Assembly: GCF_027244095.1 (NCBI RefSeq)
Contig: NC_069659.1
Coordinates: 30,598,501 to 30,662,500 of the forward strand
DNA length: 64,000 nt
Direction of reading: 5' to 3'
Source: Hemicordylus capensis
Lineage: Eukaryota; Chordata; Lepidosauria; Squamata; Cordylidae
Of this stretch, positions 33,400 through 44,982 are shown in pieces (positions within the stretch are counted from its first letter, which is position 1; each line of letters begins with the position of its first letter). A program made the translations under genes and the position numbers. Below the pieces are notes generated by a model that was not told the DNA's origin, ran no database searches, and saw only the letters and a program-made list of their open reading frames with translations.

Positions 33400-33655
33400 A
33401 ATATGGGAAGCTACCTTATATCAAGTTAGATCATTGGTCCACCTAGCTCAGAATTCTCTCTACTGACTGTCAGCGGCTCTCCAAGGTTTATTTATTGCCC
33501 CTCCAGTACACTACTGCTCAGGGCATCTCACAACATTTCAGGCAGGAGCCTTTCCTAACCCTACCTGGGGATGCCAGGGAGTGAAGCTGGGCCTTATGCA
33601 TACAAGCTGATGCTCTACCATTAAGCTACAGCATCATCCACTAAGGGGAAGATCC
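33400..33655 (-). mobile_element. tRNA-derived SINE sharing a tail with the 5S-headed SINE
   Basis: The reverse strand has a tRNA-like head (TGTAGCTTAATGGTAGAGCA as A-box region). It ends in GAGCTAGGTGGACCAATGAT and the GGTAGCTTCCCATA tail. The tail is the same as in 51727-52021, whose head is 5S-like. Confidence 0.75.
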
Positions 33656-33674
33656 TACAGCAGTCAGTGCTCAC

Positions 33675-34135
33675 ATATAGAAGCTCTTCTCATGATCCAT
33701 GAGAAGAGCTTCTGTCAGGCTTAGCCCGCTCTCCACGCAGACGAGCAGCCACTCGTAGCTGGATGGCCGAATCAGCCACCCACATGGCTGCCAGCTCTAT
33801 CACGGAGCTGGTGGGGGCTTCAGGGATCTGGGCCACACAGCCCTCAGGAATCCCAGGATATTCTGCATGAGCACACGGGGCATCCTGGAGAGGCCCCCGA
33901 GCCTGGGAGGCTGCTTGCAGCCTCCTGGTGGGGGTCTCCTTGTGTGTTGGTGTGGTGTGGAGTCGGGCTGCGGCAGCACACGAACAACCAAACAGGGTTA
34001 GTGGAGCGCTAGCTCAGCTAACCTCGTTTAAGGAGAGGGGTACTTTAGGTGGTTTGCTGCCGGACGCCAAGAAGCTCCCGTCACAGCAGTCGACCAGGAG
34101 AAATCAGGCCCAATTTCTCATGGTTGTGTGAATAG
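33675..34135 (-). mobile_element. MITE family 4, reverse orientation
   Basis: Opens with the hairpin AAGCTCTTCTCATGATCCAT, then CTTAGCCCGCTCTCC. It contains the mirror of the family's AGTGGAGCG and GGAGACCCC blocks and ends near TTTCTCATGGTTGTGTGAAT. Confidence 0.7.
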
Positions 34136-34710
34136 CTTCACAGTCATCCATCCAAATCCAAACCAAAGGGGACAGTTGGTTCATCCTTACTACCAGATGA
34201 CTGGCTCAAGGTGCAATTCCTTTGAGTTAATATGAGAAACTGACTGACTGGTTTTTCCTACTACAATTTGATTCCTACAAACATCTCAGAAGTGCTGGAA
34301 AATGTGGGCTTGTCCAATTCCAAGGTCCACAGAAAAGCACACTTGGCTACTAGAAAATACCTTACAATTCGAAGCGAAAGGTAGGGCAACAGTAGTGGAC
34401 AGATTCTCTCTTACCATAAATAAATATCAGGTTGGTTCTCACAATTGCAGCAATGTTAGTTGGATGGGAATTGGCTATTCCCATCCAACTAACACGCAAT
34501 TTCCCACAGAGCGTGTCATGTAAACCCAGGATTTTTTGCCAATCTCTGTTTGGCAATGCGCTAACCTGACATGGAGCTGAGATGCATAATCTGGATCTGA
34601 AGTCAGCTTGACCATGCGGGACTCATGTCAGATTTTTGTGCTGCCAAACAGAGATCAGCAAAGAAAATCTTAGGTTCACACATCACACTCCATGGGAGCA
34701 TGCTTGCCAC

Positions 34711-34938
34711 CAGAGGTGCACCTAGGTAATTTTGGAACCTGGAACTAAAGTCCTTTGGAGCAACCCCCCACCCCAATCCCGCCGCATGCCAATGCAAAAT
34801 AAGCATCATTTTTTAACCCATAGGTTCTTGAGGGCACAGACCACACCACCCAGGACAGATTAAAGAGGATTGGGGGGGCCCAGGGGGTGTGGAGGCCCTG
34901 GACTTTCCCCCCAAAATCCAGGTATAGGAGTGCCTCTG
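34711..34938. mobile_element. hAT-like family 2, 228 bp deletion derivative
   Basis: Starts CAGAGGTGCACCTAGGTAAT and ends TATAGGAGTGCCTCTG. The flanks CTTGCCAC and CTTGCCGC match at seven of eight. Confidence 0.85.
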
Positions 34939-35116
34939 CTTGCCGCCAGAATCTCCGATTTCTATCCTACTAACAATGCTGCAATTATGAAAACTAGCCC
35001 GTTGTGTTGTATGAATTTCTGGATAACATAATAAATTGTTATTAATTCAGAATGACTGGGAATTTGGCTGGCTCTCGTTCAGGATCTAGAACCCCTCCCC
35101 AAATGATCTTCTGTTC

Positions 35117-35252
35117 CAGGGGTTACCAACCCTATGGTACTCCAGATGTTGCTGAATTACAACTTCCATCATCCCCAGCCACAGTATTGTATTGAGGATG
35201 ATGGGAGTTGTCATTCATCAACATCTGGAGCACTACAGGTTGGGAATCCCTG
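35117..35252. mobile_element. Short palindromic hAT MITE (family 3)
   Basis: Starts CAGGGGTTACCAACCC and ends GGGAATCCCTG. Perfect 8-bp duplication TTCTGTTC on both sides. Arms carry CTCCAGATGTTGCTG and its mirror around a short centre. Confidence 0.92.
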
Positions 35253-35546
35253 TTCTGTTCCGTATGTCTTAGTGATCTGGCTCTAGCAAATTTGGTCATT
35301 ATATGAACACCGTCTACATTTCTAGTGACCCATTTGCCTTAATAATAATTTCAGGTCTAGGAAGCGGGGGGAGAAATGATCATTACATATTGCAAATAAG
35401 ATGTGTAAAACAAATGATAACACTAAGGTGTTGTGTGTTTTTTTTAAAAAAAATCTGGAATAGTGTTGGAAGCAACCCCATTTTGGAGGATGGGGTGTCA
35501 TGGTCTAGAGGGGGCCTTTCCCCCTATAAGTACAGGCCATCTAGGG

Positions 35547-35683
35547 CAGGGCTGCTCAACTTCGGCCCTCCTCCAGATGTTGGCCTATAACTCCCATAAT
35601 TCCTGGCTATTGGCCACTGTGGCTGGGGATTATGGGAGTTGTAGTTCAAAAACAGCTGAGGGAGCCTAAGTTCAGCAGGCCTG
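35547..35683. mobile_element. Short palindromic hAT MITE (family 3)
   Basis: CAGGGCTGCTCAAC to AGCAGGCCTG. Flanks ATCTAGGG and TTCTAGGG match at seven of eight. ACTCCCATAATTCC and its mirror GGATTATGGGAGTTGTAG form the arms. Confidence 0.9.
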
Positions 35684-35990
35684 TTCTAGGGGAACAGAAA
35701 AACCACTTGGATCTTAGGCTTGGCCTTTCCCAGAAGGGAGTCCGACTGAAGTGGTTGACTAAGGGCAAGACAGGAGCACTATTCATAACGTAGGGCTGTT
35801 CCCACAACTAAAATCAGGGCTGGAGGAATGTCTGGCCAGGATAGGAGAACCATGTGCTCCTGACTGGCAGTCATGTGTTTGCAAGGATCAAGGTAGGAGG
35901 AAGTAAGAGTGATCATATGGGAGTTGGGTAGGACAGCTTTTCACTCACCCTTAATAAAAATGCTGGGAACAGACAGAATGTGGGTTGGCA

Positions 35991-36110
35991 ACAGTGTTCC
36001 CTCTAACAGAGACTCCCAGATGTTGTTGACTACAATTCCTAGCATTCCCAGCTACAATAGCCTTTGCTCGGGGATTATGAGAGTTGTAGTCAACAACATC
36101 TAGGAATCCC
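35991..36110. mobile_element. Palindromic MITE related to family 3
   Basis: CAGTGTTCCCTCTAA start and arms CCAGATGTTGTTGACTACAA and the mirror GTAGTCAACAACATCTAGG. The right terminus is lost. Confidence 0.75.
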
Positions 36111-36986
36111 TACTTAGATCTTTACAAACACACAACTAACCACTGTGAGGGTACACAGCTCTCTTTCCCTGGCTGGGCAATTCACCTGGATAGCGTGGAT
36201 TTGATCACCTGAATAGGATCATGAAAACAGTCATATTATGTTGTACCTGCATTGAGGATGGCATTCATTTAAACATTTGTTTAAAAAGTAGAAGGTAGGT
36301 ACAAGTCCCTCAGACAGGAAGTGTACAGCTGCATCTGTGTTCAACATAACACTAACCCACACAGATCTGTACCTGTGTACACTGGACCACAGATTGTATG
36401 AGTGTTGAACTTAACATGTGGATAGCACTAGAGATGGCCCTCGTTATCCACAATCCTGTCACCCACAGTTTTGAACATTCATGGTCAGGCAATGTAGACC
36501 CAACCTTGTTATCTGTGGTTTAAAAAGTAGGCTAGATTCATCTATCCATGGTTCCTTGGTGGCCGGAAATGACTTCTGATGTCAATTGAAACCACCTGGA
36601 CTTTCAAAAAACTTTCAACAAAGTTCCTCATTGAAGACTCTTGAGAAAACTTCACAGTCATGGGATAAGGGGACAGGTTCATGTGTAGATTGGTAACTGT
36701 TTGAAGGACAGGAAACAGGATCAGAATAAATGGACAGTTCTCTAAGTGGAGGGAAGTAAAAAGTGGGGTCCCCCAGGAATCAGTACTGGGACTGGTGCTC
36801 TTTAACTTTTTCATAAATGATCTAAAAGTTGGGGTAAGCAACGAGGTGGCCAAATTTGCAGATGACACAAAATGATTTAAGGTAGTGAAATCCAAAAGAG
36901 ATTGCAAGGAACTCCAAAAGGATCTCTCCAAACTGGGTGAGTGGGCAACAAAATGACAAGTGCAGTTCAATGTTAACAAGTATAAA

Positions 36987-37830
36987 GTATCTCAGGTGGA
37001 GGCCATGGGCAGGAATGCTTTCTATCAGCTTTGGCTTATTTGACAGCTGCGCCCATTCCTTGTAGAGGATGACCTCAAAACAGTGCTGCATCAGTTGGTA
37101 ACCTCCCAGCTTGACTATTGCAATGTGCTCTACGTGGGGCTGCCTTTGTACATAGTTCGGGAACTTCAATTAGTTCAGAATGCGGCAGCCAGATTGATCT
37201 CTTGGGTAACCCGGAGAGACCATATTGAGCCAATTTTCAAACAATTGCACGGGCTGCCGATATGTTTCTGGGCAAAATACAAAGTCCTGGTTATTACCTT
37301 TAAAGCCCTGAATGGCTTAGGCCTGAGTTCCCTCAGAGAGCGCCTTCCTCTGCCCGATCCCCACTGCACATTAAGGTCATCTGAGGAGGTTCGTCTCCAG
37401 TTACCACCAGCTTGTCAGGTGGCGACTCAGAGGCAGACCTTCTCTATGGCTGCTCCGGGGCTGTGGAATGCGCTCTCTGCGGAAATCCGTAATTTGAATT
37501 CACTATTAGCCTTCAGGAGAGCCCTTAAAACGTATTTGTTTGGCCTGGCTTTCCAAGATTTTTAAATCGGTTTTAATATTTTAACCCGGTTTCAGGGTTT
37601 TTAATTATTGCGATTGTTTAATTGTTGTTTTAAAATGTTTTTAAATTGTTAATTGTTGTTATATTGTATTTAATTTTTGTTTTTGCTCTTTACTGTTTTA
37701 ATGGTTTGTTTTAATTGTAAACCACCCTGAGCCATTTTGGAAGGGCGGTATAAAAATAAAATAAAATAAAATAAAATAAAGAAAAAGAAGGAAGGCAGGA
37801 AGGAAGGAAGGAAGGAAAGAAGGGATGCAT
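36987..37830 (+). mobile_element. L2 LINE, 5'-truncated, inserted in CR1
   Basis: The frame 37083-37565 (160 aa) encodes the L2 C-terminal region: LDYCNVLYVGLPLYIVRELQ, ITFKALNGLGLSSLRERL and [14 protein letters not shown]. Then an A/T-rich UTR, the CCACCCTGAGCCATTTTGG end, (AAAAT)n and (GGAA)n. The frame stays open to the C-terminus, suggesting a younger insertion than its CR1 host. Confidence 0.9.
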
Positions 37831-38576
37831 ATTGGGACGAAAAACCCCAACCAAGTATACGCTGATGGGATCTGAGCTGTCAGTGACTGACCAGGAGAGA
37901 GATCCTCAAGTCTTGGTGGAAAGCTCATTGAGTGTCGACTCAATGTGTAATAGCTGTGAAAAAGGCCAATTACATGAAAGGAATCATTAGGAAGGGGACT
38001 GAAAATAAAACTGCTAATATTATAATGCCCTTATACAAAACTATGGTGCAACCACATTTGGAGTGCTGCGTGCAGTTCTGGTCACTGTAGTGTAGTTCTA
38101 GTCTCTGTATCTTAAGAAGGACATTGTAGAAATAGAAAAGGTGCAGAAGAGGGCAAACAAGATGATCAGGGCCTAGAGAACCTTCCTTACGAAGCAAGGC
38201 CTGGGGCTATTCAGTTTAGAAAAAAGAAGACTGAGATGATAGAGGTCTATAAAATGATGCATGGCATAGAGAAATTGATAGAGAGAATTTTTCCTCCCTC
38301 TCTCATAACACTAGAACCAGGGATCATCCCATGAAACTGATTGCCAAGAAATTTAGGACTGGCAAAAGGAAGTACTTTTTCAAACAATGCATGATCAACC
38401 TATGGAATTCTCTGCCATGAGATATGGTGACAGCCAACAGCCTGGAAGGCTTTAAGGAGGGGTTAGATAAATTCATGAACAGGTCTATCAATGGCTACTA
38501 TTCTGGCGGCTTTAGACCTCCTCCAGTCTCAAACAGGAGATATACCAATACCAATTGCAGGAGAACAGGAGAGAGG

Positions 38577-39935
38577 TAGGGATTAGGGATGTGCGGACCA
38601 GTCCGGCGGTCCAGCAGTCCGGTCCGGAGGTTCGGGGTCCGGTCCAGCTGGTCTGTGTATTTTTTAAAATGTTAAATTAGATGCTAAGTACCTTTAGCCC
38701 GTTCGGGGGGCTTGCTGAAGCCACGGGAGGGGGTGTGTGCGTGCTGGTTCCCTCTCCCACCGCCGGGGTTCCTCATCACCGCCGCAATCTGCCGTGGCCT
38801 CACAGAGGGCATTGGCGCGTGCACAGCGGCCGCCAAAATGGCAGCCGCGCACTTGTACGGAGGCCCAAAAGGGCCGAAAAGGCTGCAGCCACAGCGGTGA
38901 TGAGGAAGGCCGGCGGGGGGGGAGGGAACCCGCACGGACACACACACAAACACACACACACACACACACACCAGTGGCCTCAGCAAGCCCCCCGAAGGGG
39001 CTAAAGGTACTTAGCATCTAATTTAATCTTTAAAAAAACAAAACAAAAAATTTGGGACCAGACTGGACCAGGGAAGTTCGATGGGGGGGCCAGACCGAAC
39101 TGAACCGGGCCAGACGGTTCCATGCACACCCCTAGTAAGGATGTGTGGACCAGTCCAGAGGTTCAGGGGTTTGGGGATTCGGTCTGGAGGTTAGGGGGTT
39201 CGGGATCGAACTGAACCCCAACCCAGTTCCGTAAGGACTGGAACCGAACCTCCAGACAAGTCCGTGGAACGATCAATTTTTTAAAAACATTAAAATAAAA
39301 TAAAACCGTTCAGGGGGCTTCCTGTAGGACGCAGCGGGGTCCACAAAGGTTCCTCCCCCCCCACCGGCCTCTGAAATCACCACCACAGCTGGGTAAAGCA
39401 ACTCTTTTCAGCCCATTCAGGCCTCCATAACTGCACACAGTGGCCATTTTGGCTGCAGCTGTGCATGCGTAAATGGCCTCTGCGAGGCCTGTCATGGCCT
39501 ACAGCCTCACAGAGGTCATTTGTGCATGCGCTGCGCCATTTTGTTTTTTCCAAAATGGCTACCGCACATGTGCAAATGACCTCTGCGAGGCCGTGGGCCA
39601 TGCCAGGCCTCGCAGAGACCATTAATGTATGCGCGACGATGGCCAAAATGGCCACTGTGCTCAGTTACGGAGACCCAAACGGGCTGAAAAGAGTTGCTTT
39701 ACCTGGCCATGGCAGTGATTTCAGAGGCCGGTGGGGGGAGGGGGAACCTTCGCAGGAATACACACAGGAAGCCCCCCGAATGGACCACATGTATTTTTAT
39801 TTTATTTTTAAAAAAACAAATTTGCGAACACCCCCCCACAAGACTGGACCAGACCAGCAGGGAGATTGATGGGGGCCAGACTGAACTTGGCCGGTCTATT
39901 CAGAACTGGGCCAGCCAGTTCTGTGCACACCCCTA
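38577..39935. mobile_element. hAT-like family 1, head-to-tail dimer
   Basis: Flanked by a perfect 8-bp duplication GAGAGAGG (38569-38576, 39936-39943) inside a CR1 3' UTR. Unit 1 runs from TAGGGATTAGGGATGTGCGG to CATGCACACCCCTA (39134). Unit 2 runs from TAAGGATGTGTGGACCAG (39137) to GTGCACACCCCTA (39935). Each unit is a foldback: in unit 1, GCTAAGTACCTTTAGCCC is mirrored at the right arm. A (CA)n tract lies at about 38938-38970. No transposase. Confidence 0.88.
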
Positions 39936-40594
39936 GAGAGAGGGCATGCCCTCAGCTCTTGCATGTGGGCTTCCCGGAGGTATCTGGTGGGTCACTGTGT
40001 GAAGCAGGATGCTGGACTAGATAGGCCTTGGTCCTGATACAGTAGCACTTTTCTTATGTTATTTTGTTCTGGTGACCATTTTTCAGGTCTGAGCCTTTTT
40101 GTGGCTCTTTAGGAAAAAAATTCCTGCTATTTTTCACATAAAATCAGACAAATTTGAGGTGGGGGCATTGCTGGACAGCTGGAGAATTGGAGAGTGTGGT
40201 ACAGTACTTTTTTTTCACTTCTTTCTGCCTCCTCCCTGCCTTTTTAGCCCCTTTTTAACCTTAAGGAACCAAATCCCCTACTTCCCATTGACTCAAGGTT
40301 TTGTTCATTATCCACAGCAGTAGGCCAGAACAGAACCCCCACGGATATCGAGGGCCACCTGTATAATCCTCGGCTGGTTAGGCAAGTTGAGGTCAATCCC
40401 ACTAAGTCAGTGGACATTTTCATGAAGTGTGCCCCTCCTGCCTTTTTGACGCACCCCTTTTTTTGGAGAACAGCTTGGCTGCATCCTCCCCTCCACCCCT
40501 GGCTCTGCCTCATTTGAGTCTGGCAACCTTTTGGAGCTAAAGAAATTCTAGCTGGGTCACCACATTCAACACAATTCTTTGATTGGTTTTGTGC

Positions 40595-40915
40595 TATTTT
40601 ATGGAACACTCTGCCTCCTGAGATTTGTAATGTTCCCTCTCTTATGTCCTTTAAGAAGCTCCTGAGTCCTATCTATTTTGCCAGGCATTTAGTTTTTAAT
40701 ATGTGTGTGGGGGTTCTTTTTCTATCCCCACTTTCTTTCCCCCCCCCCACACACACACACTTCTTCTCTTGTCTTTGTTGTTGTTTTAATTTATGTAAAC
40801 AGCCTCGAGTCTAAGGAAGTCAGGCAGTCAATAAATTTGCTCAATAAATAAATAAAATATTTTAAACTGCCCAGAGACCTAAGTTTGCAGCAGTGTAGAA
40901 ATATAATACATTGAA
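40595..40915 (+). mobile_element. L2-type 3' ends, two in tandem
   Basis: 40595-40860 has degraded L2 C-terminal sequence (TTATGGAACACTCTGCCTCC) and a T-rich UTR ending in (AAAT)n. 40862-40915 is a second tail (AAACTGCCCAGAGACCTAAG). Confidence 0.65.
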
Positions 40916-41271
40916 AAATAAACATTTGCCCTCCCTTCTTCCCCACCAGACTCCTGAGACCAAGCAAGGAAAATCTACTTACAGTTTCACCGAAGTCAAG
41001 CGCCTCCAAGGAAGAATGAGAGAGACATTGAGCAAGGCAGTGAAATATGAATGTGGGCAGGTCAGTGAGCAGGGGCAGGACAGCAAAAGGTGGGAAACCG
41101 AGCTCTTGTGAGGAGCTCCGTCACACTCTTCTGCTCTATGACTGAGCAGGGCAGATGGAAAGCCATGGAGCCGTTCCTCTGTGCCTGTTGCATCCCCATC
41201 ACTAACTGCCTTTCATCCTTGCCTCCAAACCCAGAAGCATGTTAGCTTTTGGAGGGGAGAGGGATGGTTGC
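40916..41271. other. Intergenic, nothing recognised
   Basis: No coding or repeat signature identified by eye. Confidence 0.3.
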
Positions 41272-41974
41272 TAGGGATGTGCAAATTGATTTGGGTAGAA
41301 ATCGATTTGTATCCTAATCTAGCTGCTTTGGGTGATTTGGAGACAAAACAAATCACTGCTGTGGTCCATTGGCTAGGTTCGGGTACAAATCGAATGATGC
41401 CTGATTCAATTTGAATCAATGCAAGATTCAGATCCCTCCTATTAATTCCCCCATATTCCCAGCTTTCATTTTTTATAAAAAGCTGAGCTCTAGCCCTTGT
41501 AGAAGTGGAATTAAGGAGCAAAATGTGTGGTCACTATTTTTCAAGTGTTTGGATTCTTTGGTGTATAATGATAGGCCAAAAATGGTTTGTTTGTGGGGGT
41601 TTTTTAATGAAATCTGGGGTCTGTGTTATGGTTAGGATTAAGATATGGCAACTTCGAATCCCCATTGTTTCCTATGGAAGAAATGTTCAAAATCAGTGAA
41701 AACTTTAAAAAGTATTAGATATCAACCAAGTGTCCCACTGCCTAGACATTTGGGGGGTAGGTGGCACCCATGGGGCCCTACCCACCTCCCAAAATTTGGT
41801 TCCCCTAAGACCTTGTTAAGTGGTCTCTATCAGTCCAAATCTGAATTGAATCAAAGCAAATACAAATTGAATTTGGGCTGATTTCAAGGGGGTAGATTTG
41901 GATACAAAACAAATCAGGGGTGATTTGTTCGGGGGACAAAACAAATTAAAAAAATCAAGTTATGCACATCCCTA
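41272..41974. mobile_element. hAT-like family 1, 703 bp, reference copy
   Basis: Starts TAGGGATGTGCAAATTG and ends TTATGCACATCCCTA. Perfect 8-bp duplication ATGGTTGC (41264-41271, 41975-41982). Outer arms hold GATTTGTTTTGTC-type repeats in both orientations. The interior includes GGCACCCATGGGGCC. The interior differs from other copies while the termini agree, so subfamilies exist. No transposase. Confidence 0.92.
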
Positions 41975-42147
41975 ATGGTTGCTTTAAAGGCACAGCAACC
42001 ATTATTCAGCTTTTTGCCGCAGGTGCCAAAAGGTATTTGACCAGCACCACACATATCTACACCACAGATTTAAATGGGTTAAATAGTCATCATCAAAAAA
42101 AGTCTTTCCCTCTCCCCATTAAATCTTGAGGGTGTGTGTGTGTGTGG

Positions 42148-42190
42148 TGGTGGAGGAGGAGGAGGAGGAGGAGGAGGAGCAGGAGCAGGA
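42148..42190. repeat. (GGA)n tract
   Basis: GTGGTGGTGGA then about eight GGA units and GGAGCA. Confidence 0.85.
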
Positions 42191-42324
42191 GAGGAATCAG
42201 GGATCATGAAAAGAGAATTTTCAGTACTCTTACCAAATTATAGTTCCCAGAACCCTTTGTGGGGAAAGCCCTTAGATTTAAAGACTGACATTTCTCACAG
42301 CACAATGCTGACAGGGAAGGCGCC

Positions 42325-42506
42325 TGTCCCGATGCAGGACGCCTCTAAATACCAGTTGCAGGGGAGCAACAACAGGAGATCGGGTATGCACATACCTCTT
42401 GCCTTTGGGCTTCCCAGAGTCTTCTGGTGGGCCACTGTGTGAAACAGGATTCTGGACTAGATAGGCCTTGGGCCTGATCCAGCAGAGCTGTTCTTATGTT
42501 CTTACC
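42325..42506 (+). mobile_element. CR1 LINE 3' UTR fragment
   Basis: CAGTTGCAGGGGAGCAACA, GGTGGGCCACTGTGTGAAAC and the end GCCTGATCCAGCAGAGCTG match the 3' UTR at 23380-23547. Confidence 0.85.
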
Positions 42507-42780
42507 GCTGTGTGGCTTTAAAACACACACACCCTGTGCACTGTTGCATAGATAGATGTTCTACTCCTGTGGAGTGCTGTGGGATTGCCTGCTGTGACAT
42601 TTCTTCCATTACTCCCAATTCAGGAGCTTCATTCAGACGTTACTCAATCATGCTGCAACTCACGGTTACAGCTGCAAAAGCTAGAGTGTTCCACAAAACA
42701 TTCTGAAGAAGCAGAACAACCTGCCTATGCAAGCAGCATGGGGTGGCGGGATGGTGGTGCTTTAAAGCCACACAGCAGCA
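42507..42780. mobile_element. MITE with GCTGTGTGGCTTTAAA termini
   Basis: The left end GCTGTGTGGCTTTAAAAC is mirrored by GCTTTAAAGCCACACAGC on the right. The interior is unique in the window. Superfamily not determined. Confidence 0.65.
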
Positions 42781-42790
42781 AGGACGGGAG

Positions 42791-43300
42791 TCTCCCTATC
42801 TTTGCTCTGTAGAACGTCAGCCCCCATGATACAACAATGACATAACTGCTTGGTGCAGAGATGCCCTCAGAATAACAGCATTACAGAATGTAACCCTCAG
42901 GTGCATGTTACATTCGCTCAACTGTGGTGGCATCTGCTCTCTTGTGGTGTTATTCAACAGACAGCAGCTCTACCCTTTAGGTAAGATCAGTCACACAAAA
43001 ATGGCTCTCCGCGCCTTAACTATTATATTAAACCCACTTGGCCACAGCATGTTAAACAATGAGGCACTTCTTCTTCATCTTCTTTTTTTTAGGAAAACCA
43101 AAAGCATAAATGGCCATGTCATTAAGAGCCAAACAACATGGCATCAAATGCATCATTGAACTGAGGTGCTTAACTTTTGTTTTCTAAATTGCAGCCATGG
43201 GGGATCCAGACAAGGACTTCAGTGAGGGGAGAGCTCTCTGCCCTCAGTGTTGTCTCAGTCTGGATTGCACCTTTGCTTGCCGCTATTTCTCTTGGGAGAT
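42791..43300. other. Intergenic, nothing recognised
   Basis: Short ORFs without domains. Confidence 0.3.
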
Positions 43301-43301
43301 A

Positions 43302-43565
43302 TTTTTATTTATTTATTTATTTATTACATTTTATATCCCGTTCTTTCTCCAGGGAGCCCAGAGAGGTGTACTACATACTTAAGTTTGTACTTAAGTATGT
43401 AGTCACAACAACCCTGTGAAGTAGGGTTACTCACAACAATATTCACAACAACCCTGTGAAGTAGGTTAGGCTGAGAGAGAAGTGACTGGCCCAGAGTCAC
43501 CCACCCAGCAAGTATAATGGCTGAATGGGGATTTGAACTCAGGTCTCCCTGGTCCAAGTCCTAGA
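43302..43565 (-). mobile_element. MIR-like tRNA-derived SINE with an internal duplication
   Basis: The reverse strand has GAGTTCAAATCCCC (B box), GGGTGACTCTGGGCCAGTCA and the GGATATAAAATG tail. The ACAACCCTGTGAAGTAGG segment is present twice in tandem, an unusual local duplication. Confidence 0.85.
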
Positions 43566-43616
43566 TAAGCTCTCGCTACTACTCACAACAACTTCCTTTC
43601 TGGGCCAAATAGAATT

Positions 43617-44329
43617 TAAGGATGTGCAAACCAGCTTTACCTCGAGTTGGTTCAACATCAAAACAGTCCAGCTTGAGGACCCACCCCTGAGCTGGTCTCA
43701 AGGTTGAGCCAACCCCGCCCTGGGCTATCTTGGGGCTGATTTGGGGGTTCTACGGGTTTTTGGTTTTTTAAAAAAATAAACCTTATTGTCAGGTTCGGCA
43801 GCCTCGAAGTTTGCTACCATGGCCGCAGGAGGGGTCTCTGCTGGTTCCCCCTCCCCCGCCAGCCTCCTCAGCCTTCTAAGGGGCATTTTGGCCAGTTTTC
43901 AGGCTGTTTCGGCCCTTTCTGAGGTGGCAGCAGCCATTTTGGAGGCTGCCAAGCATACGACACCATGCATGTGTGGCAGCCTGCAAAATGGCCACTGCCA
44001 CCTCTGAAAGGGCTGAAACAGCCTGAAAACAAGCCAAAATAGCCCTTAGAAGGCCAAGGAGAGGCCAGCAGGGGGAGGAGGAACTGCTGAAGACCTCCCC
44101 ATGGCTGTGGCAGCACACACGCACACACGCACACACACACACACCCCTAAGGTGCAAAACCCAGCTATAAGGTAAACAATTTTTTAAAAAACTATAGAAC
44201 CTGAACTGGCTTCAATTTAAGCTGAGCCAGGCTCCTCGTTCAGGTTAAAGAAACCGAACATGCCCTGTTGGGTTCGAGTCTGGTTCACACTCAAACCAAC
44301 CAGGCAAACTGGTTTTGTGCACACCCCTA
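43617..44329. mobile_element. hAT-like foldback family 1, 713 bp
   Basis: Starts TAAGGATGTGCAAACCAG and ends TTGTGCACACCCCTA. Flanks ATAGAATT and ATAGCCTT match at six of eight. Arms 43800-43950 and 43960-44110 mirror each other (CAGCCTCCTCAGCCTTCTAA region). Confidence 0.8.
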
Positions 44330-44751
44330 ATAGCCTTTGCAAAGAATAGGTGGTCCAGATTGGAATTGTGCTGGGGCAAAAGGTTAAAGTCTTCTCCTCT
44401 GTGACACAGACCCAATCTAGATTAGATCCACTTCCCACAGTGGCTGTATATAATAAATAAAAGTGGCTAGCTTGCTGTGCAATGTTACATGTGCATCGCA
44501 ACATAACGTTTGCACAGTTGTGCACCAAAAAATGTGTGAATCAGTACAGCCATTGGAAATAATGGCTACACGTTCACACAGCTGCATTTGCAAAATATTT
44601 GTGCTAGCGCAAGGGCACACTTACAGAACTGCATGAATATTGCAACATGCATGCAGTGTGGCACAATATGTTAGCCAGTATATTCACGTCTAGCAATGCC
44701 ATGAGAATACTAGCAGGCAGCTATGTTACAGAAGAGGGAAAGACTTATGCT
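44330..44751. other. Flank of the VMO1 pseudogene, nothing recognised
   Basis: It would include the old 3' UTR. No polyadenylation signal is clear. Confidence 0.35.
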
Positions 44752-44982
44752 TCAGTTACAGTAGAAGAATCCCTTACCATTAAATGCTGTACCATCTCCC
44801 TTGCCTTTGTGAAATCCCACCTATGAAGCCATAGAAGCAGTGCCAGAGGCTCCATGGCCACACTCAACCTTAGGTATGTGAGCTGTTTGAGTGCAGACCC
44901 ATCTTGACAGCTGAAGTAGATGTTGTTGGCTACTGCAGCATCAGCACCCATGGGGAGTGGGGTTCCCTTCTCAGGAAGTAGG

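Larger units (their letters stand above)
36590..40060 (+). mobile_element. CR1 LINE interrupted by L2 and by a hAT dimer
   Basis: CR1 sequence runs at 36590-36986 (LDFQKTFNKVPH, KFADDTK), 37831-38576 (PHLEC, then KYFFK and LWNSLP) and 39944-40060 (3' UTR end GATGCTGGACTAGATAGGCC). The gaps are the L2 at 36987-37830 and the hAT dimer at 38577-39935. Several stops and shifts are present. Confidence 0.87.
36431..40361. mobile_element. Tigger-like (pogo group) MITE split by a nest of later insertions
   Basis: Left piece 36431-36590 begins GAGATGGCCCTCGTTATCC after TA. The right piece, about 40061-40361, ends GATATCGAGGGCCACCTG before TA. The ends are inverted repeats of each other, CAGGTGGCCCTCG-type, with TA duplications as in Tc1/mariner-pogo elements. 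Everything between is a later CR1 and its own insertions. No transposase remains. Confidence 0.75.
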
